Source: an uncultured Porphyromonadaceae bacterium
Lineage (GTDB): Bacteria > Bacteroidota > Bacteroidia > Bacteroidales > Muribaculaceae
Direction: 5' to 3'
Assembly (NCBI GenBank): GCA_902491625.1
Contig: CABUIO010000001.1
Coordinates: forward strand, 229,262-293,261
DNA length: 64,000 nucleotides
Positions 30,171 to 39,022 of this stretch are shown here, piece after piece; the stretch's first letter is position 1; each line of letters opens with the position of its first letter. The position numbers were made by a program, and so were the translations under genes. The notes beneath the pieces were generated by a model. The model saw only the letters and a program-made list of their open reading frames with translations. It did not search any database and was not told where the DNA came from.

Positions 30171-32630
30171 TTATTCAAGAGCACCTTCAACGACTTCGGC
30201 CTCGACAGTCTCGCCGCCACCTCCGCCGGAATGGTAGACCACGTCGTCACACTCCACGTAGTCAGCGGGGAATTCGAATTTGGTCGATTGCGAATACGGA
30301 AGGCGCTTGTCGGCATAGACCTTCTTCATAAACAGACCATAGATCGGGAGAGCCGAGCGGGCACCCTGACCGTAAGCCATCGAGTTGAAGTGGATGTAGC
30401 GCTCCTCGCCGCCGACCCAGACGCCTGTGACGAGTTCGGGGGTGAATCCCATGAACCATGAGTCGGCATTGAAGTTGGTCGTACCGGTCTTGCCCCCCAT
30501 CTGCGCCGAGATACCGTAGCGGCTGCGCAGCGAGGCGCCGGTGCCCTGATCGATAACGTTCATCAGCATCGAGACCATCTTCCAGTAGGCGTTGACACCG
30601 ATGACCTCGGTGCGGTGTGCCGTGCCGTTGTAGATTGTGTTGCCCTTGTTGTCCTCAATGCGCGTCACGAACACCGGATTCACGCGCACGCCCTTGTTGG
30701 CGAACGCCGAGTAGGCGCCTACCATGTCCTTCACGCTGACATCGTTGGTGCCCAGACAGAGCGGAAGCGTAGGATCGATGATGCCCGAGAGACCGAAGAG
30801 GCGCATCTCATTGGCAAGGTTCTGCGGCTGCAGCTCGTAGGTCAGGCGTGCGGAGATCCAGTTGTTGGACTGAGTAAGCGCACGCTTGAGGGTGATGTAA
30901 CCTCCTGCGCCGGAATAGCTGCCGCGCGGGCTCCAGTTGCCGTAAGTCGGGCGTGTGTTCAGCTCTGTGGAGCAAGGGGTGAACTCCTGCTCCATGGCGA
31001 GCGTATAGAGGAACGGCTTGGCGGTCGAACCGATCTGACGGCGACCCTGCCCTGCCATGTCATATTTGAAATAGTTGAAGTCGGGACCGCCGACGTAGGC
31101 CTTCACATAGCCGGTCTGAGGATCCATGCTCACCATGCCGACACGCAGGATGCTCTTCATATACATGATGGAATCCATCGGCGACATGGTCACGTTCTTG
31201 GAGCCGGGAACGGTCTTGCCGTTGCGCTTCACGTAGGCGAAGACGGTCATGTCGACCGGCGTGTTGAACACCTTCTCTATCTCCTTTTCCGAAACGCCGG
31301 CCTCCTTCATCACCAGATAGCGGTGGCTCTGGCGCATGGCCTGTTTTTTAAGGCGCGCCATGCTCTTGGCGCTCAGCTCGTTGCGGTTGGAGGTATAGGG
31401 GCCTGTAGCGCGTTTCTCATTGAAGAACGCAGGCTGTAGATAGCCGCCCAAATGATCGTAGACTGCCTCCTCGGCATAATGCTGCATGGCGGTGTCGATG
31501 GTAGTGTAGATCTTCAGTCCGTCAGCGTAGATGTCGTAGAGCGATCCGTCGGGTTTGGGATTCTTCTCGATCCAGCCGTAAAGAGGATCCTCGGCCCACT
31601 GTGTCGAGTCGACATTATAGCGGCCCATGGCCTGACGATATGCCTCGTTGCTCTTGTAGTCGCTTCTTTTGGGACGCACCGGATGTTTCGCGGTCATGAG
31701 ACGTCCGATCTCGTCGCGCAGATAGGAGGACATCGACTCCTTGCGCTGCACCTTATGATAATGGAGTCCCAGAGGCAGCTGCTTCACGCTGTCAGCCTCC
31801 TGACGCGAGATATATCCGGCCTTCTCCATCTGGTCGATGACCGTGTTGCGTCGCCCGAGCACGCGTTCCTGCTGGCGAAGGGGATTGTAGTAGCTCGGAT
31901 TCTTGAGGATGCCGACAAGCACGGCGGCCTCGTGGAGTTCAAGATCCTTGGGGAGCTTGTTGAAATAGACCTGCGATGCGGTCTTGATGCCCACGGCGTT
32001 GTTGAGGAAATCGAATCGGTTGAGATACATCTTGATGATCTCCTCCTTGGTGTAGACACGTTCGAGCTTGATGGCGATCATCCACTCGATCGGCTTCTGG
32101 AGGGCACGCTTGATGCCACGGCTGTTCATGTCGCTGTAAAGGAGCTTGGCAAGCTGCTGCGTGAGCGTCGAGGCGCCGCCCGACGATTTGTCACCCATGA
32201 GGACAGTCTTGACGCCTGTGCGCCCGAGGGCCACGAAGTCGATGCCGCTGTGATCCTCAAAGCGCATGTCCTCGGTAGCTATCAGGGCATTGACAAGTTC
32301 CGGAGAAAGCTCCTCATACTCCACGTTCTCGCGGTTGGCGTTCACCTTGTAGAAGCGTCCAAGCTCGGTCTTGCCGTCGCTGGCATACATTATCGAAGCG
32401 AAGGAATCGTGAGGATCCTCCAGCTCCTCGATAGGAGGCATATAGCCGATCACGCCATTGTAGATGAGGAGGAGTATGGTGAAGACAAGAAGGCCGACGC
32501 CTAAAAACGCCGACCACAGCAATAATATGATTGTGCGGGTCTTTGACTTCTTGCCGTCTGGCTTCACATCGCCCTCCGGCATGTTGCCTACGGGGCTGCT
32601 GCCGCCGTCGTTATCCTTATACTTGAACAT
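30171..32630 (-). CDS. Penicillin-binding protein 1A
   Basis: A bifunctional class A penicillin-binding protein (819 residues) that polymerises and crosslinks peptidoglycan. A cytoplasmic tail (1-30) precedes one membrane helix (about 32-54, IILLLWSAFLGVGLLVFTILLL in part). The GT51 transglycosylase domain (about 80-260) contains ATEDMRFEDHSGID with the catalytic Glu and GGASTLTQQLAK. The transpeptidase domain has Ser535-Thr-Ala-Lys538 (GSTAKPF), the SNN motif in TQSNNW, and KTGTT near residue 714. The acidic C-terminus is not conserved. It is monocistronic with a strong promoter. Confidence 0.95.
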   Translation of the reverse strand: MFKYKDNDGGSSPVGNMPEGDVKPDGKKSKTRTIILLLWSAFLGVGLLVFTILLLIYNGVIGYMPPIEELEDPHDSFASIMYASDGKTELGRFYKVNANRENVEYEELSPELVNALIATEDMRFEDHSGIDFVALGRTGVKTVLMGDKSSGGASTLTQQLAKLLYSDMNSRGIKRALQKPIEWMIAIKLERVYTKEEIIKMYLNRFDFLNNAVGIKTASQVYFNKLPKDLELHEAAVLVGILKNPSYYNPLRQQERVLGRRNTVIDQMEKAGYISRQEADSVKQLPLGLHYHKVQRKESMSSYLRDEIGRLMTAKHPVRPKRSDYKSNEAYRQAMGRYNVDSTQWAEDPLYGWIEKNPKPDGSLYDIYADGLKIYTTIDTAMQHYAEEAVYDHLGGYLQPAFFNEKRATGPYTSNRNELSAKSMARLKKQAMRQSHRYLVMKEAGVSEKEIEKVFNTPVDMTVFAYVKRNGKTVPGSKNVTMSPMDSIMYMKSILRVGMVSMDPQTGYVKAYVGGPDFNYFKYDMAGQGRRQIGSTAKPFLYTLAMEQEFTPCSTELNTRPTYGNWSPRGSYSGAGGYITLKRALTQSNNWISARLTYELQPQNLANEMRLFGLSGIIDPTLPLCLGTNDVSVKDMVGAYSAFANKGVRVNPVFVTRIEDNKGNTIYNGTAHRTEVIGVNAYWKMVSMLMNVIDQGTGASLRSRYGISAQMGGKTGTTNFNADSWFMGFTPELVTGVWVGGEERYIHFNSMAYGQGARSALPIYGLFMKKVYADKRLPYSQSTKFEFPADYVECDDVVYHSGGGGGETVEAEVVEGALE

Positions 32631-32664
32631 GTAGCAGTTTAAGAGGTTGTTTTAATAAACACCG

Positions 32665-32696
32665 CAAATGTACAAAAAACCTCCAATATAGCCAAA
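32665..32696 (-). promoter_or_regulatory. Promoter of penicillin-binding protein 1A gene
   Basis: TTTG (32696-32693), a 20-base spacer and TACATTTG (32672-32665), ending 34 bases before the start codon. It sits entirely in the short gap after the upstream gene. Confidence 0.72.
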
Positions 32697-32707
32697 CCGG
32701 TTGAGTG

Positions 32708-33082
32708 TCAAGGATATGAAACGTGATAAAGTTCGTCCGCGAGCTCCGAGTACTCGATATGGAATCCTGCGGGCGCGTCGATCAGATAAATCACTGACAC
32801 ACTGCCGTCAGCCATCTTCGAGGAGTAGGAATGTATAGTCGTGGCGCCGACGGTGCGGGTGTCTTCCGAGACACCGTAGGATTCGGGGAGAGTGTCGGCG
32901 AGAAAGATCTCGCACGCCTGACGCCCTCCGCCGTCAGTGCCTCCGATCAGGTGGTTGCCCGTGCCGGAAATGTCGTCGTAGACGCCGACGAGATCGACAA
33001 AGAAGGGAAACAGAGGCTCGGCGCTTGCCGAAGATGCCGCCACGAGGGCGAGACACGCCGCTATGGCTGTTTTCTTTTTCAT
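32708..33082 (-). CDS. Secreted hypothetical protein, 124 residues
   Basis: A small exported protein with the signal peptide MKKKTAIAACLALVAASSASA, cleaved before EPLFPFF. The mature part of about 100 residues has Gly-rich and acidic stretches (DDISGTGNHLIGGTDGGG) and a pattern of beta strands (VSVIYLIDAPAGFHIEYSE). No family is recognised. It starts 24 bases after the pRiA4b-like gene and is probably co-transcribed with it. Confidence 0.75.
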   Translation of the reverse strand: MKKKTAIAACLALVAASSASAEPLFPFFVDLVGVYDDISGTGNHLIGGTDGGGRQACEIFLADTLPESYGVSEDTRTVGATTIHSYSSKMADGSVSVIYLIDAPAGFHIEYSELADELYHVSYP

Positions 33083-33106
33083 TTTGAGGGGAGTTTAAGG
33101 GTGGTA

Positions 33107-33667
33107 TTAAAGATCGTAGGAATCGATAGAGGTGAGGCCGCCGAGCTCATCGTCATTATAGGAATCGGAACCGTAGAGGTTTTCGTCGTCAAACTCCTCG
33201 GAAGCGCGTGCGGCCTCGGCGGCAATGCGCTTGTCGACAGCGCTGTCGAACTCAGCCATATCGACCTGCTGCGCGGGAGCCTTGCCCTCCTTGCGTGTGC
33301 AGAGAGGATCCATGAGATATTTGCCGGGAAGGATCTTGCGCAGCTCCATGAAGAAGGAACGCTCTGTCAGGTAATCGAACACGAAGATGAGCCTCTGACC
33401 CTCCTCCTCGATCATCTCGGAGATGGTAGTGTCCGCCATCAGCCAGACATCCTCGTCGGAAGAGCTGCCCATATCCTCGATAGTGATCTCTTCGCGCTTT
33501 TCCCAGTTGTCATCGCAAAGGAAGAAAGAGTCGAGTTCGTCCTTGCTGTAGTCCACACTCTCCAGAATTGCATTGCGCAGCTGAAGGAACGTAGCATCGG
33601 AATCTATCTCTATTTCACGGCTGAAATTGTTGACTTCGTCAGAAACAATCTTGAATCTGTAAACCAT
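33107..33667 (-). CDS. pRiA4b ORF-3-like domain protein
   Basis: A 186-residue cytoplasmic protein resembling the plasmid pRiA4b ORF-3-like (IS1096 TnpR-like) family: VYRFKIVSDEVNNFSREIEIDSDATFLQLRNAI at the N-terminus, then FFLCDDNWEKREEI and the LIFVFDYLTERSFFMELRKI strand pair. The C-terminal 50 residues are very acidic and probably disordered. Despite the family name nothing here points to a mobile element. The ATG at 33667 is chosen because the promoter at 33701-33732 excludes the longer TTG-started frame. Function unknown. Confidence 0.82.
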   Translation of the reverse strand: MVYRFKIVSDEVNNFSREIEIDSDATFLQLRNAILESVDYSKDELDSFFLCDDNWEKREEITIEDMGSSSDEDVWLMADTTISEMIEEEGQRLIFVFDYLTERSFFMELRKILPGKYLMDPLCTRKEGKAPAQQVDMAEFDSAVDKRIAAEAARASEEFDDENLYGSDSYNDDELGGLTSIDSYDL

Positions 33668-33700
33668 AAGTGTAACTGTTGGGGATAATGTTTTTCGATG

Positions 33701-33732
33701 CGAATATAGCTCAAAAATCTTACGGCCACAAA
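33701..33732 (-). promoter_or_regulatory. Promoter of pRiA4b-like gene
   Basis: TTTG (33732-33729), a 20-base spacer and TATATTCG (33708-33701) on the minus strand, 33 bases before the start. Confidence 0.62.
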
Positions 33733-33827
33733 TTTGTGGCAAAAAAAGCGAAATTTCATTTTCCGCAAATAGATTCCGAAAGATTCGCTTCAAAATCCGA
33801 ATCCACGCAATCAGCGAATTATCCGGC

Positions 33828-34883
33828 TTATTCCCCGAGATATGCCTTGCGCATCAGTCTGAGGGAAAAGACCGGACGATAGTGCGTGTTGTCGTAAAGG
33901 AGCGTGTCCTCCTCCAGCTCGCCGGCCATGCTCCGCGAGAAATCGAAAACTCGATCCGCGCCAAAGGCCTCCTCCAGCTTCCCGCGATCCCGAGCCGAGA
34001 GACACACCTTGCGGCGGTTGGGTCCGACGATTATTCTGTAGTCGGTGCCCTGTCTGCGGAATATCGCGGCAATCCTTCCGATGGCCGCCATCTTTTCCGG
34101 AGTAAGCACCACCGGACTTTCCGTCACCTTCCCCGGCGACGGGAGAAGTCGGAGGCTCTCATAAAACTTTTTAGGTGAGGCGGAGATCTCCGCATCCCAT
34201 AGCGGAATGCTCTCCTGATTGACCGACGCGTCGTAGACTATCGGCTGCGGTTCGAAAACCGGATTGCGGCCATTGTCCAGAGGCGTACCGTAAATCATCG
34301 AAGGGATGTAGCTTTTCAGAAAATCGGCGTTGGTGGACGCACGGAAGAACAGATATCCGAAGCGCATACGATCAAATATCGAGCCGGAAAGATGCGGATG
34401 CGGCGCCATGGCGGGACTTGAGGCGTCCGGCTCGTTTGTCATTATGATCGGATCGAGCACGATGAGGGCATAGTCGATACTGTGGCCGTTGCGGTCAAGG
34501 TATTCGACTTTGTCAGCCATTTCCTGAAGCGACTCGTTGGAGGAATCGAAATGATAGGGCGAAACTGCGGCACTGTCGGCATCGAGAAGCCGCGCCCATT
34601 CGCGGGCGTCATAATATATTGAGATCGAAGAGCCGAATATAAAGGCATTGTAGCGGTGTCCCTTCCGGACATTGGATTCGAAATTCTCAACCGTGACATA
34701 CCCCTTGTCGAGTCCTGTCCTCACGGGATTCGACTCCGGATCAGGGTAAAATTCGTCGTATCCGCGAACTATCTTGAAAGGATCGGCCACGATGAAGAAC
34801 AGCAGAAACGGCACAAGGACTACCGAAAACAGCAGCGCCGCTTTCAGCATGAATCTCAATATTGATTTCGCCTCCTTGTTCAT
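33828..34883 (-). CDS. SGNH/DltD-like membrane-anchored protein, MBOAT partner
   Basis: A 351-residue protein with one N-terminal membrane helix (about 10-33, FMLKAALLFSVVLVPFLLFFIV) and an exported domain. FIFGSSISIYY (about 81-91) resembles the catalytic-serine loop of SGNH/DltD/AlgX-type proteins, and DNTHYRPVF near the C-terminus could supply the Asp/His pair. Such proteins work with MBOAT acyltransferases to place acyl groups on extracytoplasmic polymers, and the MBOAT gene lies 3 bases upstream on the same strand. The family match is by pattern and not certain. Confidence 0.72.
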   Translation of the reverse strand: MNKEAKSILRFMLKAALLFSVVLVPFLLFFIVADPFKIVRGYDEFYPDPESNPVRTGLDKGYVTVENFESNVRKGHRYNAFIFGSSISIYYDAREWARLLDADSAAVSPYHFDSSNESLQEMADKVEYLDRNGHSIDYALIVLDPIIMTNEPDASSPAMAPHPHLSGSIFDRMRFGYLFFRASTNADFLKSYIPSMIYGTPLDNGRNPVFEPQPIVYDASVNQESIPLWDAEISASPKKFYESLRLLPSPGKVTESPVVLTPEKMAAIGRIAAIFRRQGTDYRIIVGPNRRKVCLSARDRGKLEEAFGADRVFDFSRSMAGELEEDTLLYDNTHYRPVFSLRLMRKAYLGE

Positions 34884-34886
34884 GAC

Positions 34887-36416
34887 CTAAAACTGAAAAT
34901 AGATGAACGCCATTTCCGTTGGTTCGCTCAGGAACACGAAAACGAGCAGCAGCCAATAAAGAGTGTAACGCACTCCGGCGCATGAAGGCACGAGTGCCAA
35001 AGGATAGCCGTCGTTGCGCGAATGCCATTCTACGCACAAGGCTGTCAGAGCCGGCAATAGCCACCACACTTTTAACGCAAGATACCACGGCAAGCCGATG
35101 CACACCGCTGCAGCTGCAGCCGCGCACAGCGCTGATACAGCGATCATGGCCGACATCCTCATTCTCCGGCTGAGGAACTGCAGCAACCGGCAGAGAGGCA
35201 TCGAGACGAGCCATAGAAAAGCGAAAAACGTGATGAACGCCCAAAGATTCCGCAAGCCGAAAAGCATATCGGCTCCGCCGTCACACCGGAAAATATAGAA
35301 GCCGAACGTCACGAACGCAAATGTCGTGACCATCCCGGGGATCTGCGAAAGCGTCAGAGGCGTGTCGTTGCGGCGGATCCTGAAGATCTCCTTTCCTACG
35401 ACATAGACCAGCGCCCAGTATGCGCCCCAGGCAATGAAATTCCAAGCTGCGCCATGCCACAGTCCTGAGATGAGGAAAACTGCACACGTGTTGAAGATAG
35501 TCCTGACGCGTCCGCGTCGGTTGCCTCCGAGCGGAATATAGATATAGTCGCGAAACCAGAGCATCAGTGAGATGTGCCAGCGCTGCCAGAATTCGACGAT
35601 ATTGCGCGAAAAATATGGAAAACGGAAATTAGCCATCAGCTCGATGCCGAGCAGCCGCGAGGTGCCTCGCGCGATTTCGCAGTAGGCCGAGAAGTCGCAA
35701 TAGATCTCAAGTGTGAAAAGGATTCCTGCCGCCACACAGACCACAGGATCCGCGAGGTTGCCGGAATAGAGTCTGTCCACATAGATAGCGAGCATGTCGG
35801 CGATGCAGAGTTTCTTCATCACGCCGAAAAGGACCATCCTCAGACCCGACGCGGCATATCCGCGATTCCACTTGCGCAGCGACACGATCTGCGGCAACAG
35901 CTCCGAGGCGCGTTCGATAGGACCCGCGACAAGCTGCGGGAAATAAGCGATAAAGGTAGCGAACGCCAACGGATCGCGGCATGGCTCCACCTTACCTTTG
36001 AAAGCATCTACGGAGTAGGCTATCGCCTGAAACGTATAGAAGGATATTCCCACCGGAAGCAGAACCTCGATGGTGAACCGGTCCATCTGCCATCCGAACG
36101 CGGAAAGGAGACGCGAAAGATTCTCGGAGAAGAAGTTGAAGTATTTGAACGTCAAAAGTATGCCGACGTTAAACGCGATATTGGCTATAGTAAGTCCCCT
36201 CCCGTAGCGAGAGCGCGAATATAAGGCCGTGAGGAATGTGGATGCGGTCGTGAGGAAGATGAGTCCGAGAAAGCGCCAGTCCCACCAGCCGTAGAACAGA
36301 TAGCTCGCGGAAAGCAGCAGAAGGTTCTGTCCCTTCACCGACTTGCGCAGCGCGAGCCAATAGAGGGAGAAGACCGCGACAAAGAATATGGCGAATGTGA
36401 TCTCGGTGAACTGCAT
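34887..36416 (-). CDS. MBOAT family membrane O-acyltransferase
   Basis: A 509-residue polytopic protein of the membrane-bound O-acyltransferase family (AlgI/DltB-like), about 10-12 membrane segments. The signature block RNIVEFWQRWHISLMLWFRDYIYIPLGG precedes the active-site His321 in SGLWHGAAWNF. It would move acyl groups, often acetyl, across the membrane onto a surface polysaccharide. The ATG at 36416 is preferred because the hairpin at 36427-36459 lies just upstream. It is coupled to the SGNH-like gene 3 bases downstream and could be expressed from the upstream spt transcript. Confidence 0.92.
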   Translation of the reverse strand: MQFTEITFAIFFVAVFSLYWLALRKSVKGQNLLLLSASYLFYGWWDWRFLGLIFLTTASTFLTALYSRSRYGRGLTIANIAFNVGILLTFKYFNFFSENLSRLLSAFGWQMDRFTIEVLLPVGISFYTFQAIAYSVDAFKGKVEPCRDPLAFATFIAYFPQLVAGPIERASELLPQIVSLRKWNRGYAASGLRMVLFGVMKKLCIADMLAIYVDRLYSGNLADPVVCVAAGILFTLEIYCDFSAYCEIARGTSRLLGIELMANFRFPYFSRNIVEFWQRWHISLMLWFRDYIYIPLGGNRRGRVRTIFNTCAVFLISGLWHGAAWNFIAWGAYWALVYVVGKEIFRIRRNDTPLTLSQIPGMVTTFAFVTFGFYIFRCDGGADMLFGLRNLWAFITFFAFLWLVSMPLCRLLQFLSRRMRMSAMIAVSALCAAAAAAVCIGLPWYLALKVWWLLPALTALCVEWHSRNDGYPLALVPSCAGVRYTLYWLLLVFVFLSEPTEMAFIYFQF

Positions 36417-36426
36417 GGTTAGCAAA

Positions 36427-36459
36427 ACAGGACACACCGCGCGTTGGGGCATGTCCTGT
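36427..36459 (-). terminator. Terminator or attenuator between spt and MBOAT gene
   Basis: On the minus strand ACAGGACA/TGTCCTGT, an 8-bp stem with a 17-base loop, is followed by TTTTGC just before the MBOAT start. It could end the spt transcript or limit read-through into the acylation pair. Confidence 0.6.
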
Positions 36460-36486
36460 ATGTTGTTTAGTTTTAGACGCCGGTCA

Positions 36487-37680
36487 TCACTTCGCGGGAA
36501 GGATGTCGTAGCGGCGGAACACCTTCTCGATGGCGTGGAGTGAACGCTCGACCTGCTCTTTGGTGTGTGTGGCCATCAGCGAGTAGCGGATAAGCGTGTC
36601 GTGTGGAGCCACAGCCGGCGAAACCACGGGATTGACAAACACGCCCTCCTCAAGAAGGTCGTGGGTCACCTGGAATGTCTTGTAGTCGTCGCGTATGAAG
36701 AGCGGGATGATAGGCGTAGAAGTGTGACCGATCTCGCAACCCATGGCGCGGAAGCTCTCAAGGGCGAAGTGGGTGATGTCCCAGAGATGCTGCTGGCGCT
36801 CCGGCTCGGCGATCATGATGTCGAGCGAGGCGTTGACAGCCGCTGTCGACGCCGGAGTGATACTTGCCGTAAAGATGTAGGAGCGCGAGTGGTGGCGCAG
36901 GAAGTTGGTGATCTCCTTGTCGGTGGCGATGAAGCCGCCGAGCGAGGCGAACGACTTGGAGAACGTGCCCATGATCAGGTCCACATCGTCGGTGACACCA
37001 AAATGGTCGCATGTGCCGCGTCCGCATTTGCCGAAGACACCGATGCCGTGGGCCTCGTCGACCATAACGGTGGCGTTGTATTTCTTCTTGAGACGTATGA
37101 TTTCGGGAAGATTGGCCACATCGCCCTCCATGGAGAAGACGCCGTCGGTGACGATCAGCTTCACCTTGTCGGGGTCGCACTTGCGGAGCTGCTCCTCAAG
37201 CGACTCCATGTCGTTGTGGCGGTATTTCAGATAGTTGGAGAAAGAGAGGCGACGGCCTTCTATGATGGAGGCGTGATCCTGTTCGTCGAGGATGATATAG
37301 TCCTCGCGGCCTGTGAGAGTCGACACGACGCCGAGATTGACACCGAAACCGGTGGAATAGATCATGGCGTCCTCCTTGCCGACATATTCGGCCAGACGTG
37401 CCTCAAGCTTCTTGTGGATGTCAAGCGTACCGTTAAGGAAAGGACTTCCGGCCATTCCGGTACCATATTTCTTGGTAGCCTCGACGGCGGCTTCGATCAC
37501 TTTCGGGTGGTTGGTGAGTCCCATATAGCTGTTGGAACCGAACATGAGCACTTTTTTGCCTTCCATGAGCACCTCGGTGTTCTGTTCGCTGGAAATGGGA
37601 CGGAAATAGGGATATATGCCGGCTGCCTTAGCACGCTGAGGCGCGTCATATTTTGCAAGCTTTTGCTGTAATAGCTTCAT
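36487..37680 (-). CDS. spt: Serine palmitoyltransferase
   Basis: A 397-residue PLP enzyme of the alpha-oxoamine synthase family that condenses serine with a long-chain acyl-CoA to start sphingolipid synthesis, a hallmark of Bacteroidales. Compared from memory with Bacteroides SPT, the N-terminus LLQQKLAKYDAPQRAKAAGIYPYF and the blocks MFGSNSYMGLT and GVFSMEGDVANLPEI are very close, which favours SPT over 2-amino-3-ketobutyrate ligase. DEAHG is at 208-212 and the PLP lysine is Lys242 in GTFSKSFASLGG. Its promoter lies about 90 bases upstream. Confidence 0.9.
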   Translation of the reverse strand: MKLLQQKLAKYDAPQRAKAAGIYPYFRPISSEQNTEVLMEGKKVLMFGSNSYMGLTNHPKVIEAAVEATKKYGTGMAGSPFLNGTLDIHKKLEARLAEYVGKEDAMIYSTGFGVNLGVVSTLTGREDYIILDEQDHASIIEGRRLSFSNYLKYRHNDMESLEEQLRKCDPDKVKLIVTDGVFSMEGDVANLPEIIRLKKKYNATVMVDEAHGIGVFGKCGRGTCDHFGVTDDVDLIMGTFSKSFASLGGFIATDKEITNFLRHHSRSYIFTASITPASTAAVNASLDIMIAEPERQQHLWDITHFALESFRAMGCEIGHTSTPIIPLFIRDDYKTFQVTHDLLEEGVFVNPVVSPAVAPHDTLIRYSLMATHTKEQVERSLHAIEKVFRRYDILPAK

Positions 37681-37772
37681 CTGATAAGGTTATTAATTGT
37701 CAAATGACTGATAATAAGCACTGTATTTCGCGACACCATAGCCGCGCATTAAGGTCACGCTCAATCAGGCTA

Positions 37773-37800
37773 CAAAGTTAGCAAAAAATTGCGAAACAAA
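37773..37800 (-). promoter_or_regulatory. Promoter of spt
   Basis: TAACTTTG (37780-37773) with TTTG (37800-37797) at a short 16-base spacing. The leader would be about 85 bases. Confidence 0.5.
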
Positions 37801-37896
37801 ATGCCTGCACCGAAGGAAAATTGCGCAAAAACCCGAAAATGCGCAATTCTCGTACCTTTTTATATCCGATATATCAGATATGTGAGGAGATTTGAG

Positions 37897-37904
37897 TATA
37901 TTTG
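37897..37904 (+). promoter_or_regulatory. -7 box of lpxD-lpxC/fabZ-lpxA operon
   Basis: TATATTTG 64 bases before the lpxD start. No TTTG at the expected -33 position. Confidence 0.5.
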
Positions 37905-37968
37905 CATGATTTTTTCAACCGGGCCCGCGCCGAGGACGGCGACATGACCCGACAACACGTCTTTATCT

Positions 37969-38982
37969 ATGGAATTTACAGCGCTTGAAATTGCCAAAAT
38001 CGCCGGTGGCACAGTCGACGGCGACCCCAAGGCAGCGTTTTCATCGTTTGCAAAGATAGAAGAGGCAGGTCCCGAGGATCTGACCTTTCTGGCCAACCCG
38101 AAATACACCCATTTCATCTATACGACCAAGGCTTCGGCTGTCCTTGTGGCCGACAGCTTCGTGGCGGAGCATCCCGTGGCAGCCACCCTCATCAGGGTCA
38201 AGGATCCCTACTCCACGCTGGCGCATCTGATGTCGATGGTCAACAGCAGCCGCCCGGCAAAGAAAGGACTGGAACAGCCCTGCCATGTCGGCGCCAACGC
38301 CCTCCTTGGCGATGACGTCTATGTTGGCGCCTTCGCCTACGTGGGCGAAGGAAGCTCCGTGGGCAACCGCTCGCAGATATATCCGCAGGTCTTCATCGGC
38401 GACAACGTGCAGATCGGCGAGGACTGCATCATCTATGCAGGCGCGAAAATCTATGCCGGATGCAGCATCGGCAACCGATGCATCGTCCATGCCGGCGCCG
38501 TGGTCGGTTCCGACGGTTTCGGTTTCGCACCGACCCCCGACGGCTACGAGAAGATACCCCAGATCGGCAATGTTGTGCTTGAGGACGACACCGAGATCGG
38601 CGCCAACACCACGATCGACCGCGCCACGATGGGCAGCACGCGCATCGGCCGAGGCACAAAGCTCGACAACCTCATTCAGGTAGCCCACAATGTCGTCATC
38701 GGCACCGACAACGTCTTCGCGGCTCAGAGCGGCATCGCCGGATCGACCAGGATAGGCAACTGCAACATGGTCGGAGGTCAGGTCGGTTTCGCAGGACACA
38801 TCACCGTGGGCGACGGCAACGAGATCGGCGCCCAGACCGGAATTCCCAACAGCGTCGGTTCAAAGCGCCGCATCATAGGCTATCCGGCTGTCGACGCCCG
38901 CGACTTCGCCCGCAACACCGTATACATAAGCCATCTCGCCGACCTCTTCAAGCGCGTGGACAGACTGGAAAAGAAAAACTGA
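37969..38982 (+). CDS. lpxD: UDP-3-O-acylglucosamine N-acyltransferase
   Basis: LpxD adds the second 3-hydroxyacyl chain in lipid A synthesis. The 337-residue protein has the N-terminal uridine-binding domain (1-100) and a left-handed beta-helix of hexapeptide repeats (about 105-315: IGDNVQIGEDCIIYAG and similar), with the catalytic histidine in LIQVAHNVVIG and the GQVGFAGHITVGDG segment. It is the first gene of a three-gene lipid A operon, 40 bases before lpxC-fabZ. Confidence 0.96.
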   Translation: MEFTALEIAKIAGGTVDGDPKAAFSSFAKIEEAGPEDLTFLANPKYTHFIYTTKASAVLVADSFVAEHPVAATLIRVKDPYSTLAHLMSMVNSSRPAKKGLEQPCHVGANALLGDDVYVGAFAYVGEGSSVGNRSQIYPQVFIGDNVQIGEDCIIYAGAKIYAGCSIGNRCIVHAGAVVGSDGFGFAPTPDGYEKIPQIGNVVLEDDTEIGANTTIDRATMGSTRIGRGTKLDNLIQVAHNVVIGTDNVFAAQSGIAGSTRIGNCNMVGGQVGFAGHITVGDGNEIGAQTGIPNSVGSKRRIIGYPAVDARDFARNTVYISHLADLFKRVDRLEKKN

Positions 38983-39022
38983 TCTCACACCAAAGAACTC
39001 AAAAAAACACTACCTATATAAT

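Noticed and set aside
33107..33667. Reading the pRiA4b ORF-3-like gene as a mobile-element gene because of its family name
   Set aside because: The gene has its own promoter, normal codon use and no mobile-element neighbours; the name is historical.
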